Assembly: GCA_963697205.1 (NCBI GenBank) | Contig: CAVONB010000016.1 | Coordinates: 62,001-126,000, forward strand | DNA: 64,000 bases | Reading direction: 5' to 3' | Origin: CAVONB01 sp963697205 | GTDB taxonomy: Bacteria > Pseudomonadota > Alphaproteobacteria > Rhizobiales > Hyphomicrobiaceae | Part shown: in pieces, positions 54,533 through 63,604 of the stretch | Position numbering within the stretch: position 1 is the stretch's first letter | Layout: every line of letters starts with the position of its first letter | Notes under the pieces: model-generated | The model's input: only the letters and a program-made list of their open reading frames with translations | What the model was told of the DNA's origin: nothing | The model's database searches: none | Position numbers and translations under genes: made by a program

Positions 54533-55331
54533 ATGCAGGCGACCATCAACGGTGTGAAGCTGAATTACGAGATCGACGGCCGTGAGGGCGCGCCGTGGGT
54601 GACGATGGTCACGGGCATCGCAAACGACCTGACCATGTGGGACGGCCAGCTACCGGCTCTGACAAACGACCTGCGCATCCTGCGCTACGACTTTCGCGGC
54701 CACGGCGGCTCGCAATCCTCCCCGCCACCCTACTCAATGGACATGCTGCGCAGCGACCTGGTGGGGCTTTGGGATCACCTGGGCATCGAGCGGACGCATC
54801 TGGTCGCGCTGGGGCTCGGCGGTGCGATGATCCTCGGCGCGGCTGCCGAGCATCCCGAGCGCATCGACCGGCTGGTGCCGTGCTGCTGTCGCGCAAAGAT
54901 GGTGCCGGACTTCGCGGAGATGTGGCAGGGGCTCATTACGCAGGTGAAGGCGAACGGGGTCGAGTTCGATCGTTGAGCGAACCGCCCAGCGCTGGTTCTC
55001 CGACGACTTCAAGGCGAAGAACCCGCAGGTTCTGGACGGTATCCGCTCGATGATCCGTGGCACGAGTTTGGATGGATACCTCGGTTGCATCGGGGCGTTT
55101 CTGACGCTCGACCACGAGGCGGATCTGGCGCGCATCAAGGCGCCGACGCTGTTCGTTTCGGGTGCGGAGGACAAGATGGGCGGGCCACCGGCGCTGATGC
55201 AGGGGCTCGCCGACAAGGTGGCGGGCGCGCGTCACGTGTCGGTGCCGGGTGCTGCGCACATCGCCAACCTTCAGAACGAGGCGGGCTTCAACCAGATCCT
55301 TGCCCGCTTTCTCATTCAGGGGACGGTGTGA
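54533..55331 (+). pseudogene. Alpha/beta hydrolase, +1 frameshift and Ser-to-Gly in elbow
   Basis: Begins at the ATG at 54533 (MQATINGVKLNYEI). The frame breaks at codon 145: deleting one T of TT at 54965-54966 joins VKANGVE to SIVERTAQRWFSDD and gives a 265-residue 3-oxoadipate-enol-lactonase-like protein. The nucleophile elbow reads LVALGLGGAM, where the usual Ser is Gly. The acid (SGAEDKMGG) and His (PGAAHIANL) are present. So even with the frame mended, ordinary hydrolase chemistry is not expected, unless the Gly is also an error. The stop overlaps the queG start by four bases (GTGA), so it was an operon with queG. Confidence 0.8.
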
Positions 55332-56464
55332 GCGCCAGCGCGGGTCTTCGGGGTCTCGTGGAGGACGAAGCGCGCGCGGCGGGCTTCGACGTCATCGGCA
55401 TCGCATCGGCCGGCGACGACCCCAAGGCCGCGCAGGGCCTCGACGCTTATCTGGCGGCCGGTCATCATGGTGACATGGCGTGGCTCGCCGAGACCGCGGA
55501 TCGGCGCCGATCGCCGCGCGCAATGTGGCCGGATGCGAAAAGCGCCGTTGTGCTCGGCCTCAACTACGGTCCCGATGACGATCCTATGGCATTACTGACC
55601 GCGCGCAGCCGGGGCGTGATCTCGTGCTATGCGCGGGGACGGGATTATCACGACATCATCAAGGCGGGCCTGAAGCGGGTGGCGCGGCGTCTGCAGGCGG
55701 CAACGGGCGCTGATGTGAAGGTGTTCGTCGACACCGCGCCGCTGATGGAGAAGCCGCTGGCGCAGCGCGCGGGCCTGGGCTGGCAGGGCAAGCACACCAA
55801 CCTTGTCTCGCGCTCACATGGCTCGTGGCTGTTCCTGGGCACTGTGCTGACGACGGCGGAGTTAGAACCTGACGTGGCGGAAGCCGATCATTGCGGCTCG
55901 TGCCGGCGCTGCCTCGACGTCTGCCCGACCGACGCCTTTCCCGCGCCCTACCAGCTCGATGCGCGCCGGTGCATCGCCTACCTGACGATCGAGTACAATG
56001 GGCACATCCCCCTCGCGTTCCGGTCTGCCATCGGCAATCGCGTGTTCGGCTGCGACGACTGCTTGGCGGTTTGCCCGTGGAACCGCTTCGCGTCGGCTGC
56101 CCGCGACCAGCGTTTGGCCGCGCGGAGCGAGACCGACAGCCCACCCCTGCGCGATCTTCTGTCCCTGAGCGAAGAGGCCTTTCGCGCGCGCTTTGCCGGC
56201 ACACCAGTCAAGCGGACCGGTCGCGACCGGGTCGTGCGCAACGCGCTGATCGCAGCGGGCAACAGTGGCGATGCCACCCTGCTCGACCCGGTGCGCGCGT
56301 TGCTCGGGGATCCATCGCCTCTGGTGCGCGCGATGGCGGTCTGGGCCGCCGCACGGCTGACGCGGCGCGAGGATCTGGAAGGCATGGCTGCAACGTATCT
56401 TCCCGGTGAGGTGGACGAAGACGTTCGCGGGGAATGGACGTCGGCGCTGGAGGCTGGTGCGTGA
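55328..56464 (+). CDS. queG: Epoxyqueuosine reductase
   Basis: 378 residues from a GTG at 55328 that overlaps the previous stop. Two [4Fe-4S] motifs, CGSCRRCLDVCP and CDDCLAVCP, follow the cobalamin-binding N-terminal domain (FDVIGIAS, GHHGDMAWL and SCYARGRDYHD). A C-terminal HEAT-like tail is seen in NSGDATLLDPVRALLGDPSPLVRAMAVWAA. It reduces epoxyqueuosine to queuosine in tRNA. The next gene starts inside its stop (GTGA), so the run is cotranslated. Confidence 0.95.
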   Translation: MSASAGLRGLVEDEARAAGFDVIGIASAGDDPKAAQGLDAYLAAGHHGDMAWLAETADRRRSPRAMWPDAKSAVVLGLNYGPDDDPMALLTARSRGVISCYARGRDYHDIIKAGLKRVARRLQAATGADVKVFVDTAPLMEKPLAQRAGLGWQGKHTNLVSRSHGSWLFLGTVLTTAELEPDVAEADHCGSCRRCLDVCPTDAFPAPYQLDARRCIAYLTIEYNGHIPLAFRSAIGNRVFGCDDCLAVCPWNRFASAARDQRLAARSETDSPPLRDLLSLSEEAFRARFAGTPVKRTGRDRVVRNALIAAGNSGDATLLDPVRALLGDPSPLVRAMAVWAAARLTRREDLEGMAATYLPGEVDEDVRGEWTSALEAGA

Positions 56465-57348
56465 GCCACATCCTGTTCTGCGGTCTGGGCTACAGCGCGA
56501 GGGAGATTGCGGCGCGGCTTGGTGCGCGACAATGGACGATCGCGGCCACGTCGCGCACGCCCGATGGCGAAGCTGAGATCGCATCGCGTGGCTATCGCGC
56601 GCTCGGGTTCGTGCCCGGTTCGGGTATCGCTTCGTTGCATGCCCACCCTTCGCCGACGCTTGAGACCCTCACGCATCTGCTCGTTTCTGCGCCGCCCGAT
56701 GACGTGGGCGATCCCTTGCTCGAGACGCACATGGCCGACCTCGCGCTGGCCCCTAACCTGGAATGGATCGGCTATCTCTCGACCGTCGGCGTCTATGGCG
56801 ACCATCATGGCGCGTGGGTTGACGAGACGACGGTGCCGGCGCCGGCCAGCCCGCGCGCGCGCCGGCGCCTTGCCGCAGAGGAGAGTTGGTTCGCCTTCGG
56901 CCATCGTACAGGACGCACGGTGGCGGTGTTCCGCCTCGCGGGCATCTATGGACCGGGGCGCAGCGCGGTCGACCAGGTGCTCGGCGGCACCGCCCGCTGC
57001 ATCGTCAAACCTGGACAGGTGTTCAATCGCATCCACGTCGACGACATCGCGACGGCCGTGATCGCGGCCATCGACGCCAAGGCGGGCGGCCTGTTCAACG
57101 TGGCCGACGACGAGCCCGCGCCACCGCAGGACGTCGTCGCCCATGCCTGCGCACTGCTCGGCCGGCCCGTACCGCCCGCCATCGCGTTCGAAGCGGCCGA
57201 GCTGTCAGCGATGGCGCTGAGCTTCTATGCCGATTGCAGACGTGTCTCCAATGCGCGGCTCAAGCAGAGACTGGGCGTGAGGCTTGCCTATCCGAGCTAT
57301 CGCGAGGGGCTGGCCGCGCTTGCCGAGGCTAGCGCGGCCAAGGGATAG
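56461..57348 (+). CDS. NAD-dependent epimerase/dehydratase-like protein (YeeZ family)
   Basis: 295 residues from a GTG at 56461 inside the queG stop. It has a Rossmann-type N-terminus (HILFCGLGYSAREIAARL), a conserved region GIYGPGRSAVDQVLGG and RIHVDDIATAVIAA. It resembles the atypical extended SDR YeeZ, whose substrate is unknown. Coupling with queG suggests a role near tRNA modification or shared expression only. The catalytic Tyr-Lys pair is not obvious. Confidence 0.85.
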   Translation: MSHILFCGLGYSAREIAARLGARQWTIAATSRTPDGEAEIASRGYRALGFVPGSGIASLHAHPSPTLETLTHLLVSAPPDDVGDPLLETHMADLALAPNLEWIGYLSTVGVYGDHHGAWVDETTVPAPASPRARRRLAAEESWFAFGHRTGRTVAVFRLAGIYGPGRSAVDQVLGGTARCIVKPGQVFNRIHVDDIATAVIAAIDAKAGGLFNVADDEPAPPQDVVAHACALLGRPVPPAIAFEAAELSAMALSFYADCRRVSNARLKQRLGVRLAYPSYREGLAALAEASAAKG

Positions 57349-57493
57349 GCGACGTTCAGCCAACGTTCAGCCGCGCTCGCGTCACATTGGCGGTGTCTCA
57401 ATGAACGTCTGTCAGGCGTTCTTGTCATCTGTGTTCGGCGGCTCAGCGTCTACGCTGCGGCAGCCCCAAGCGTTTCGACAGCGGGACCAGACC

Positions 57494-59134
57494 ATGATTG
57501 CAACCGTGAGGGCCGTGAGCCGCGGGCACGCGAGGGTGCGCGGCGCCAGGACGTCAATCCTGCGCGCGACGTTGGCGCTATCGCTATGCGGCGTCATCGC
57601 GGCCGCATCGCCAGACATTCAGCCGGCGCGCGCCGAGCAGCCCGCCGTCGATCCCGCCCACGCGCTGGCCTCCAAATTCGCCGCCGATGCCGATCGCGCC
57701 GCCCAGCGCGCCAAGGCCGCCGAAGCCGCCGCCCGTGAGGCGGAGGCGCGTCGGGCGGAGGCTGCCCGGCGGGCCGAGGCGACCCGTCGCACCGCCGACG
57801 CCGCGCAGCGCGATGCGGAGCGGCGCAAGGCCGACGAGGCCGAGATGCTCGCGCGTGCGCGCGCCGAGGTCGAGGCGCGCCGAACCGAAGAACAACGTGC
57901 GCGCTCCGAGCGTGCTGCGGCGGAAGCGGAGAAAGCCGCTGCAGAGCGCGCCGCGGCGTCGGAGCGCCAACGTGCGGATGCAGCCTCGCGCGCTGCCGAC
58001 GAGGAAAAAGCCGCCGCGGCGCGACGGCTCGCGGCGCAGAAGGAGGACGAGGCGCGCCGGCGCGCGGCGTTTGCGGAGCGTGCCCGCCTGGAGGAAGAAC
58101 GCATCGATCGCGAAACGGCCGCTGCGGCTGCGCGCGCTGAAGCCGAGCGCACGACGGCTGCTCAGGCCGCAGCTGCAGCCGAGCGGACGGCGGCCCGAGA
58201 AGCGGCGACCGCCAAGGCTGCGGAGGATCGCTTGATCGAGGAGGCCAAGCGCGCGGAGGCGGCGCGGCTTGCGATGGAAGCGGAGCGCGAGGCGGAGAAT
58301 GCCGCGCTGGCCACCCAGTTGCGACGTATCGAGGACATGCACGCCGCCGAGCACGCTCCGAAAGTTCCACCGCCCTCGCCCGGGGCTGCCGCGCGCGCCG
58401 ATACCCCTTCCCGTCCGCGTGCCCAGCCGGACGCGCGCGCAGACGCTCCTTCCGCCGGGGCGCGATCGGCGGCGGTCTCAGACCCGCGCGCGGCCGCGCA
58501 CGTGGATGGGGACGCAGGCGGGGACGCAGGCGGCGTGATCCGGCCGCGATCGCACGTCCTGACCGGAGCCGTTCCGCCCGCGTCAGGGAGCGCACCGGCG
58601 ATCGGCAGCGCCACTTCTTCGGCCTTGCCCGTGACGCGGGTGACCGTCCTCTTGGTAATGGAGCCCGGCGACCGGGGCATCCGGCGCTACAACAAAACCG
58701 CCGACCCGGTGCTGTGCTTGGCGGATGCCTGCTACGTCTCCAAGGGGCCCGACACAGACGCCTGGCGGGCGCCGCGCATGCGGGCGCTCGGCTCGCTCAA
58801 CACGCTTGGTGGGCGCGCGGACGCTTGCAACCAGTCGCTGGGGTGCGTGTTCCGCAACGTCGACCTGCGCGGTACCCAGGCGAACCTGCAGCCGATCGAC
58901 CTGCGTCTGCTGCGCCACGACCGCCGATCGCCGAGCGCTGTTGCCGCCGATCCGAGTTGCATTGCGAACGCCGGGCGTCTCGTCTGCGCGGCGACGGTGG
59001 ATGGTGGTAGCTACCGCATGTGGGTGGTGCCCGAGACGGTGGCCGAGGCGGCCGGGCCGGACGCTTTGCTGGCGGCGATCCGCGGCGGGCTCGTCGCCGC
59101 GACGGGTCCGCAGCCTACCGGGCGGCTTCAGTAA
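57494..59134 (+). CDS. TolA-like coiled-coil protein with cysteine-containing C-terminal domain
   Basis: 546 residues from the ATG at 57494. A signal peptide (LRATLALSLCGVIAAASPDIQPARA) precedes about 270 residues of Ala/Glu/Arg/Lys-rich heptads (roughly 50-290), a long coiled coil as in TolA. A Pro/Ala-rich linker follows. The C-terminal part (about 380-540) is compact with Cys residues in LCLADACY, ADACNQSLGCVF, CIANAG and CAATVDG, plus YRMWVVPET. The family was not recognised. It is probably a periplasmic-spanning structural or scaffolding protein; partner unknown. The low-complexity core makes the start and length less certain. Confidence 0.75.
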   Translation: MIATVRAVSRGHARVRGARTSILRATLALSLCGVIAAASPDIQPARAEQPAVDPAHALASKFAADADRAAQRAKAAEAAAREAEARRAEAARRAEATRRTADAAQRDAERRKADEAEMLARARAEVEARRTEEQRARSERAAAEAEKAAAERAAASERQRADAASRAADEEKAAAARRLAAQKEDEARRRAAFAERARLEEERIDRETAAAAARAEAERTTAAQAAAAAERTAAREAATAKAAEDRLIEEAKRAEAARLAMEAEREAENAALATQLRRIEDMHAAEHAPKVPPPSPGAAARADTPSRPRAQPDARADAPSAGARSAAVSDPRAAAHVDGDAGGDAGGVIRPRSHVLTGAVPPASGSAPAIGSATSSALPVTRVTVLLVMEPGDRGIRRYNKTADPVLCLADACYVSKGPDTDAWRAPRMRALGSLNTLGGRADACNQSLGCVFRNVDLRGTQANLQPIDLRLLRHDRRSPSAVAADPSCIANAGRLVCAATVDGGSYRMWVVPETVAEAAGPDALLAAIRGGLVAATGPQPTGRLQ

Positions 59135-59264
59135 CAGTTTGGGGTCGCAACCCGGGCACAGCATGCCCCCAAACTGCAGCACAGCGTCGAAGCATGCCGG
59201 ACCGCGCGTCAGTGCGTTGCGCAAGCGGGCTCATTCGTGCTGTGTTCAGGCTGGAGGGCCTGCC

Positions 59265-60218
59265 ATGTTCAAACCGACCGTCCGGACCACAACGCGACTC
59301 GACCGCGCCGGGACACGCCGCGCCAACGCCGATTTCATCGCGGCGCAGGTAGCGGATGCCCGCGCGCGTTTTCTGCTGCTGTCCGACCTGAAACCGATCA
59401 TCGTCTCCAATACCGAGCGGACCGATGGCGCGCTGCGCTGGTTCAGTCACTCGGATCTGGCGACGTGCGAGCTCAAGCCGGAGGAAGCCCTGTTCCTGGG
59501 GCTCGACCGCCGCGACGGCACTCCGCACTTCGCGCTCGCCTTCACCGAGCATCGCCTGCGCGCCTCGCCGCGCGCTATCGACATGCTCCGCCCCGCGGTC
59601 GACCTGCGTGGGCTCGCCATGCAGGGCGTTCTCGATCCGGAAGATCTGTCGCTGGCGGGGCAGGCGCGTGCGCTTGCCGCCTGGCATGTCAACGCCCGTC
59701 ATTGCGGCCACTGCGGCGGGGTCAATCAGATCAAGGACGGTGGCTGGCGGCGCAAGTGCTGGGCGTGCGGTATGGAGCATTTCCCGCGGACGGACCCAGT
59801 CGTCATCATGCTGGTCGTGGACGCTGCGAGCGAACGGTGCCTGCTGGGCCACGAGTTGCGCTTCCAGGAGAAGATGTGGTCGACGCTGGCGGGCTTCATC
59901 GAGGCCGGCGAGGACATCGAGCATGCCGTGCAGCGCGAGGTGCTGGAGGAAGCGGGGCTGGAGGTCGGAGAGGTGCATTTCCACTCGACGCAGCCATGGC
60001 CCTTCCCGCACTCGCTGATGATCGGCTGCATCGGCATGGCGACGACGACTGACATCCACATCGATCCCACGGAGATCCAGGAGGCGCGCTGGTTCACGCG
60101 CGCCGACGTGCAGCGGATGGCCGACGGGACGCATCCGGAAGGGCTTTTCATTCCCGGCAATCACGCTATCGCGCGCGCGCTCATCAACGCCTTCATCGAC
60201 GGCAGCTGGAAGCGCTGA
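59265..60218 (+). CDS. nudC: NAD(+) diphosphatase (Nudix hydrolase)
   Basis: 317 residues. N-terminal domain, then a zinc ribbon CGHCGG...CWACGMEHFPR, the Nudix box GFIEAGEDIEHAVQREVLEEAGLEVG, and the NADH-specific STQPWPFPHSLM. It hydrolyses NAD(H) to NMN(H) and AMP and can remove the NAD cap from RNA. The ATG at 59265 is used because TGGAGGG lies upstream. It is convergent with the subtilase-like gene, with 39 bp between. Confidence 0.95.
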   Translation: MFKPTVRTTTRLDRAGTRRANADFIAAQVADARARFLLLSDLKPIIVSNTERTDGALRWFSHSDLATCELKPEEALFLGLDRRDGTPHFALAFTEHRLRASPRAIDMLRPAVDLRGLAMQGVLDPEDLSLAGQARALAAWHVNARHCGHCGGVNQIKDGGWRRKCWACGMEHFPRTDPVVIMLVVDAASERCLLGHELRFQEKMWSTLAGFIEAGEDIEHAVQREVLEEAGLEVGEVHFHSTQPWPFPHSLMIGCIGMATTTDIHIDPTEIQEARWFTRADVQRMADGTHPEGLFIPGNHAIARALINAFIDGSWKR

Positions 60219-60257
60219 GACCGAGGCGGGCCACGCGCACGTCCATTGGCTCGGCGC

Positions 60258-61202
60258 TCAGCCGCCCTGTTCGGCACGATCAGGCGCAGGCATCCAGCGG
60301 ACCGGTCCGCCTGGATGCGTTGCCGACAGGGGCTTGGCCAGCGCCAGGATGCGCGCCTTGAGCGCGGCGCCGGTTGTTGCGGGCGCAGACGCCAGCAGGC
60401 GGGCCGCCAGCGCGGCGACGCGGGCGGCGGCGACGCCGGGGCCCGACATGGACACCTCGCCGCCGGCCGCTGTCGGTACGGGGATCGGGCGCGAGACCGC
60501 AGCGATCTCGGCGTGAGCCATGGGCGTGCCGATGCGCCCGGCCGGGTCGGCGTCGACGACGGTCAAGACATTGGCGAGGCCGAGGCCCGCTGGGTAACTC
60601 GTCGCGCCTGCGTCGACCGGTGCGGCCGGCATGACGATCAGCACATTCTTGAAGTGCGTCGCCGCCTCGGCAAAGGCCAGCCAATCCTCGCGGCGGCTCG
60701 TGGACGACGCCTGCACGAGCAGCACGCGGGCCGGGCTTTGGCCGGTTACGGCGACCATTCGCCCAAGCGTGAGGGCCTCGGTCTTGATCCGCAGCGGCAT
60801 GATGCGCGCGCGCCCCGCCTCGCCCAGCACGAGTTGGGCAATGGCGATGCCCAGGCCCTTGGGCGCGCCGGTTGAGGCTTGCTCAAACGGCTGGCGGTCG
60901 TTGTCCACGAAGTCCCAACCCAGCAACTCGCCCTCGCCATCACGCGCCATCCGGCGCGCCATCTCGGGGCGCGTGTAGTCGATGCCCCACGGGCTCGCGA
61001 TGGCGACAGCGACGCCGCCAGGGTCGACGCCGGGCGGCAGCGATGGCTTGCGAGACCGGGCCTCGACCGACATCGCCATAACACCGAAAATGAAGCTGGC
61101 CATCAGCAGGGACGCGAGGTTGGTCGCAAGCCTGTGCGCGCGCTGTTGCGGGAGCCGGCGGGCGATCGGGCGCCCGGCCGTATCATCATGCCGGTTGATC
61201 AT
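60258..61202 (-). CDS. Subtilase-fold (S8-like) protein lacking catalytic residues
   Basis: 314 residues with an N-terminal hydrophobic helix (residues about 28-46). Subtilisin landmarks are kept in order: VAVAIASPWGIDYTRPEM, GWDFVDNDRQPF, IAQLVLG, RIMPLRI, VLIVMPAAPVDAG, SYPAGLGLANVLTVV and MSGPGVAAARVAALAARLL. Each of the four key sites is replaced: the Asp in the first motif is absent, the HGTH region reads TGAPKG, the oxyanion Asn position is PVD, and GTS-x-A-x-P is GPGVAAAR. It is therefore probably not a protease. The start overlaps the mobB stop by four bases, so it is cotranslated with mobB. Confidence 0.75.
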   Translation of the reverse strand: MINRHDDTAGRPIARRLPQQRAHRLATNLASLLMASFIFGVMAMSVEARSRKPSLPPGVDPGGVAVAIASPWGIDYTRPEMARRMARDGEGELLGWDFVDNDRQPFEQASTGAPKGLGIAIAQLVLGEAGRARIMPLRIKTEALTLGRMVAVTGQSPARVLLVQASSTSRREDWLAFAEAATHFKNVLIVMPAAPVDAGATSYPAGLGLANVLTVVDADPAGRIGTPMAHAEIAAVSRPIPVPTAAGGEVSMSGPGVAAARVAALAARLLASAPATTGAALKARILALAKPLSATHPGGPVRWMPAPDRAEQGG

Positions 61203-61735
61203 CTGACGCCCCCGACCATGAGCCCGGTGACGAGGTCTGCCAGGCCGTCGATATCGTCGAGGGCGAAGACGGGGACGCTGGCGCCGTCGACGTCGTGATC
61301 GGCCGCGATGGCGACGACGCGTGGATCGTCAGGATGAAGCGGCGTCGCCTGCCGCGCGTTGCGGCGGCGCACCTCGATCTTGGGGATGGGCGACGTCTTG
61401 AAACCCTCAGCGACCACGACGTCGACGGGCGAGAGGCGGGACAGCATTTCGGCCAGCATCGGCTCTGTCTCCCCGGCGCCGATCTCGTGCATGATCGCCC
61501 AGCGGCGCGCGGAGACGATGGCGACCTCGCGGGCGCCAGCGCGGCGGTGGCGGGCACTGTCGGTCTCGCCGGGGTCAACGTCGAAGCCGTGGTGGGCGTG
61601 CTTGACGGTGGCCACCGTCAGACCGCGACGGGTCAACTCGGCGACGAGGCGTTCGACCAGCGTCGTCTTGCCGGAGTTCTTCCAGCCGGCGACGCCGATC
61701 ACATAGGCCGAAGTGGGCGCGGGACTTGAGGACAT
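61199..61735 (-). CDS. mobB: Molybdopterin-guanine dinucleotide biosynthesis protein B
   Basis: 178 residues with P-loop GVAGWKNSGKTTLVERL near the N-terminus and the signature TVKHAHHGFDVDPGETDSARHRRAGA. It binds GTP and assists MobA in forming the guanine dinucleotide cofactor of molybdoenzymes. mobA is 60 bp upstream on the same strand, so it reads mobA-mobB-subtilase-like. The subtilase-like gene overlaps its stop. Confidence 0.93.
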   Translation of the reverse strand: MSSSPAPTSAYVIGVAGWKNSGKTTLVERLVAELTRRGLTVATVKHAHHGFDVDPGETDSARHRRAGAREVAIVSARRWAIMHEIGAGETEPMLAEMLSRLSPVDVVVAEGFKTSPIPKIEVRRRNARQATPLHPDDPRVVAIAADHDVDGASVPVFALDDIDGLADLVTGLMVGGVR

Positions 61736-61795
61736 GAGATCGCGGCCTGGGTATGGGCTGACCTAGACGAGATATTCGGCACCAGCCGGCGTCGC

Positions 61796-62425
61796 TCATG
61801 CCTCGAGCAGCCGACGCACCTCTTCCAACTCTTCCGGCGTGTTGGCGTTGAAGAAGGGGTCGATCACGCGTCCCTTCACGGCGACGAACGCAAACGGCAC
61901 GGGCACCGTACCATGACGGTCGGTCCATCGCAGCACCTTGCGCACGCCCTCGCGCAGGGCGGCTTCGAGGTCGTCGGCGAGGGCGACCGGCCACAAACCG
62001 ATCACGGGATGCAGTTCGCCGTCCGACTGGGCGATGGCGATGGCCGAGGGGCGGTCGGCGGTGGCGGCGGCGAGCCTGGCGACGAGATCGGCGGGCAACA
62101 GCGGAGCATCGGCAGATACGGTCACAAGATGCGTCGCCGCGGTCGTGGTGGCGGCCCACCGCATGCCCGCCAGGACGCCGGCGAGCGGGCCGACGAAGCC
62201 GTCGACCGTGTCGGGGACGACCGGCAGGGCAAAGGCTTGGAAGCGGGCGGGATCGCCGTTGGCGTTGATAGCGATGGGACCGACCTGGGGGCGCAGGCGC
62301 TCCAGGACGTGGGCGAGCATCGGTTGGCCGCCGACATCCAGCAGCCCCTTGTCGCCGCCGCCCATACGCCGCGACAGGCCACCGGCGAGGACCAGGCCGG
62401 CGATGGTTCGGGTGGTCTTGGTCAT
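61796..62425 (-). CDS. mobA: Molybdenum cofactor guanylyltransferase
   Basis: 209 residues from the ATG at 62425. The nucleotide-binding motif LAGGLSRRMGGGDKGLL lies at residues 11-27, with SADAPLLP and FFNANTPEELEEV later. It transfers GMP to molybdopterin to give the bis-MGD cofactor. The mobA-mobB pair and the small operon imply that molybdoenzymes are present elsewhere. The DMT transporter is 54 bp upstream on the same strand. Confidence 0.94.
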   Translation of the reverse strand: MTKTTRTIAGLVLAGGLSRRMGGGDKGLLDVGGQPMLAHVLERLRPQVGPIAINANGDPARFQAFALPVVPDTVDGFVGPLAGVLAGMRWAATTTAATHLVTVSADAPLLPADLVARLAAATADRPSAIAIAQSDGELHPVIGLWPVALADDLEAALREGVRKVLRWTDRHGTVPVPFAFVAVKGRVIDPFFNANTPEELEEVRRLLEA

Positions 62426-62479
62426 GGCTTGGAGTTCTAGTTCCTGACAGCGACGGGCGCCAGAGACCACGGCGTCCCC

Positions 62480-63445
62480 TCATCCGGCATCGGCGCTTCC
62501 CTGCCGGCCGAGCGCCTCGCGCCGGCGCACGCGCTCGCGATGGGCGGTGTAGATGCCCGCACCGACGACGATGGCGATGCCGAGGAAGGTGTGCGCCTCG
62601 GGAACGTGGCCCCAGCCGATATAGCCCGCCAGCATGGACCACAGCACGATCGAATAGCGGAACGGAATGACGGCGGTCGTCTCACCGCTGCGCAGGGCGA
62701 TGATCAGACTGGAGTAGCCGCCCATCAGGCCGAACGAGGCGATCACGAGCAGGACGAGGTGCGTGCCGCTGGGCCAGTGCCAGGCGTTGCCGGTCCGATG
62801 CTCCACGACGCCGTAGGCGAGGCCGCCGATCAGGGTGACGACGAACGTGAGGAACGTGACGAAGACGGTCGGTGTGGTGCGTGGGATGTAGCGGGTGGCG
62901 AGGTCGCGAACTGTCACGAACAGCACCGCGAGGACGGCGGGCAAATACCACCAGGTGAAGTCTGCGCCGCCGGGCCGGATGATGATGATCGCGCCGATCA
63001 GGCCGGCGCCTGTCGCCATCCATCGGCGCCAGCCCACCTTGTCGCCCAGGAACAGGGCGGCGGCCGCCGTGATGACCAACGGAGACGTCTGCATGATGGC
63101 AGTGGTGTTGGCGATCGGCAGGCGCACGAGCGAGGACACATACAGCAGCGAGCCGCCGATCTCGCCGATGTTTCGGAGGAGCATGGGCCAGCAGTAGGCC
63201 GCCTTGAGGTGGGCGACAATGCCACGGCGCAGGACGAACGGCGCCATGATGAGGGCCCCGAAGCCGCAGCGCATGGCGATCACCTGGCTGGCGGGCAGGT
63301 CGGCGCCGGCGGCCTTGGTGAGTGCGTCGGCAACGATGAAGCTCGCCATGGCGAGCAGCATGAAGGCGATGCCGCGGGCGTTGTCGTGGGCGGGGGGCTG
63401 CGCGGGTCCCGTTTGCGCGGGGCGACGGGGGGCGGCGGTGGTCAT
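62480..63445 (-). CDS. DMT family transporter (EamA)
   Basis: 321 residues with ten hydrophobic helices forming two EamA domains. Features include GIAFMLLAMASFIVADALTK, YVSSLVRLPIANTTAIMQTSPLVITAAAALFLG and, in the second half, GGYSSLIIALRSGETTAVIPFRYSIVLWSMLAGYI. These export amino acids or other metabolites. The ATG at 63445 begins the first domain. Lying upstream of mobA by 54 bp, it may be in the same unit; a functional link is not known. Confidence 0.9.
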   Translation of the reverse strand: MTTAAPRRPAQTGPAQPPAHDNARGIAFMLLAMASFIVADALTKAAGADLPASQVIAMRCGFGALIMAPFVLRRGIVAHLKAAYCWPMLLRNIGEIGGSLLYVSSLVRLPIANTTAIMQTSPLVITAAAALFLGDKVGWRRWMATGAGLIGAIIIIRPGGADFTWWYLPAVLAVLFVTVRDLATRYIPRTTPTVFVTFLTFVVTLIGGLAYGVVEHRTGNAWHWPSGTHLVLLVIASFGLMGGYSSLIIALRSGETTAVIPFRYSIVLWSMLAGYIGWGHVPEAHTFLGIAIVVGAGIYTAHRERVRRREALGRQGSADAG

Positions 63446-63604
63446 GCGGGTTGGGAATCCGTGCAGCGGCGGGCGGCCAGCACTGGCACGCTGCAGCGCG
63501 CGGTGAAAGCGCCAATTCACCAGCGCATGCATGCCACGCCCGCAGCGCAGACCGGACGACGGCCACGGCCGTCATCGGATCCGGCACCCGGGCGGTCGTC
63601 GCCG

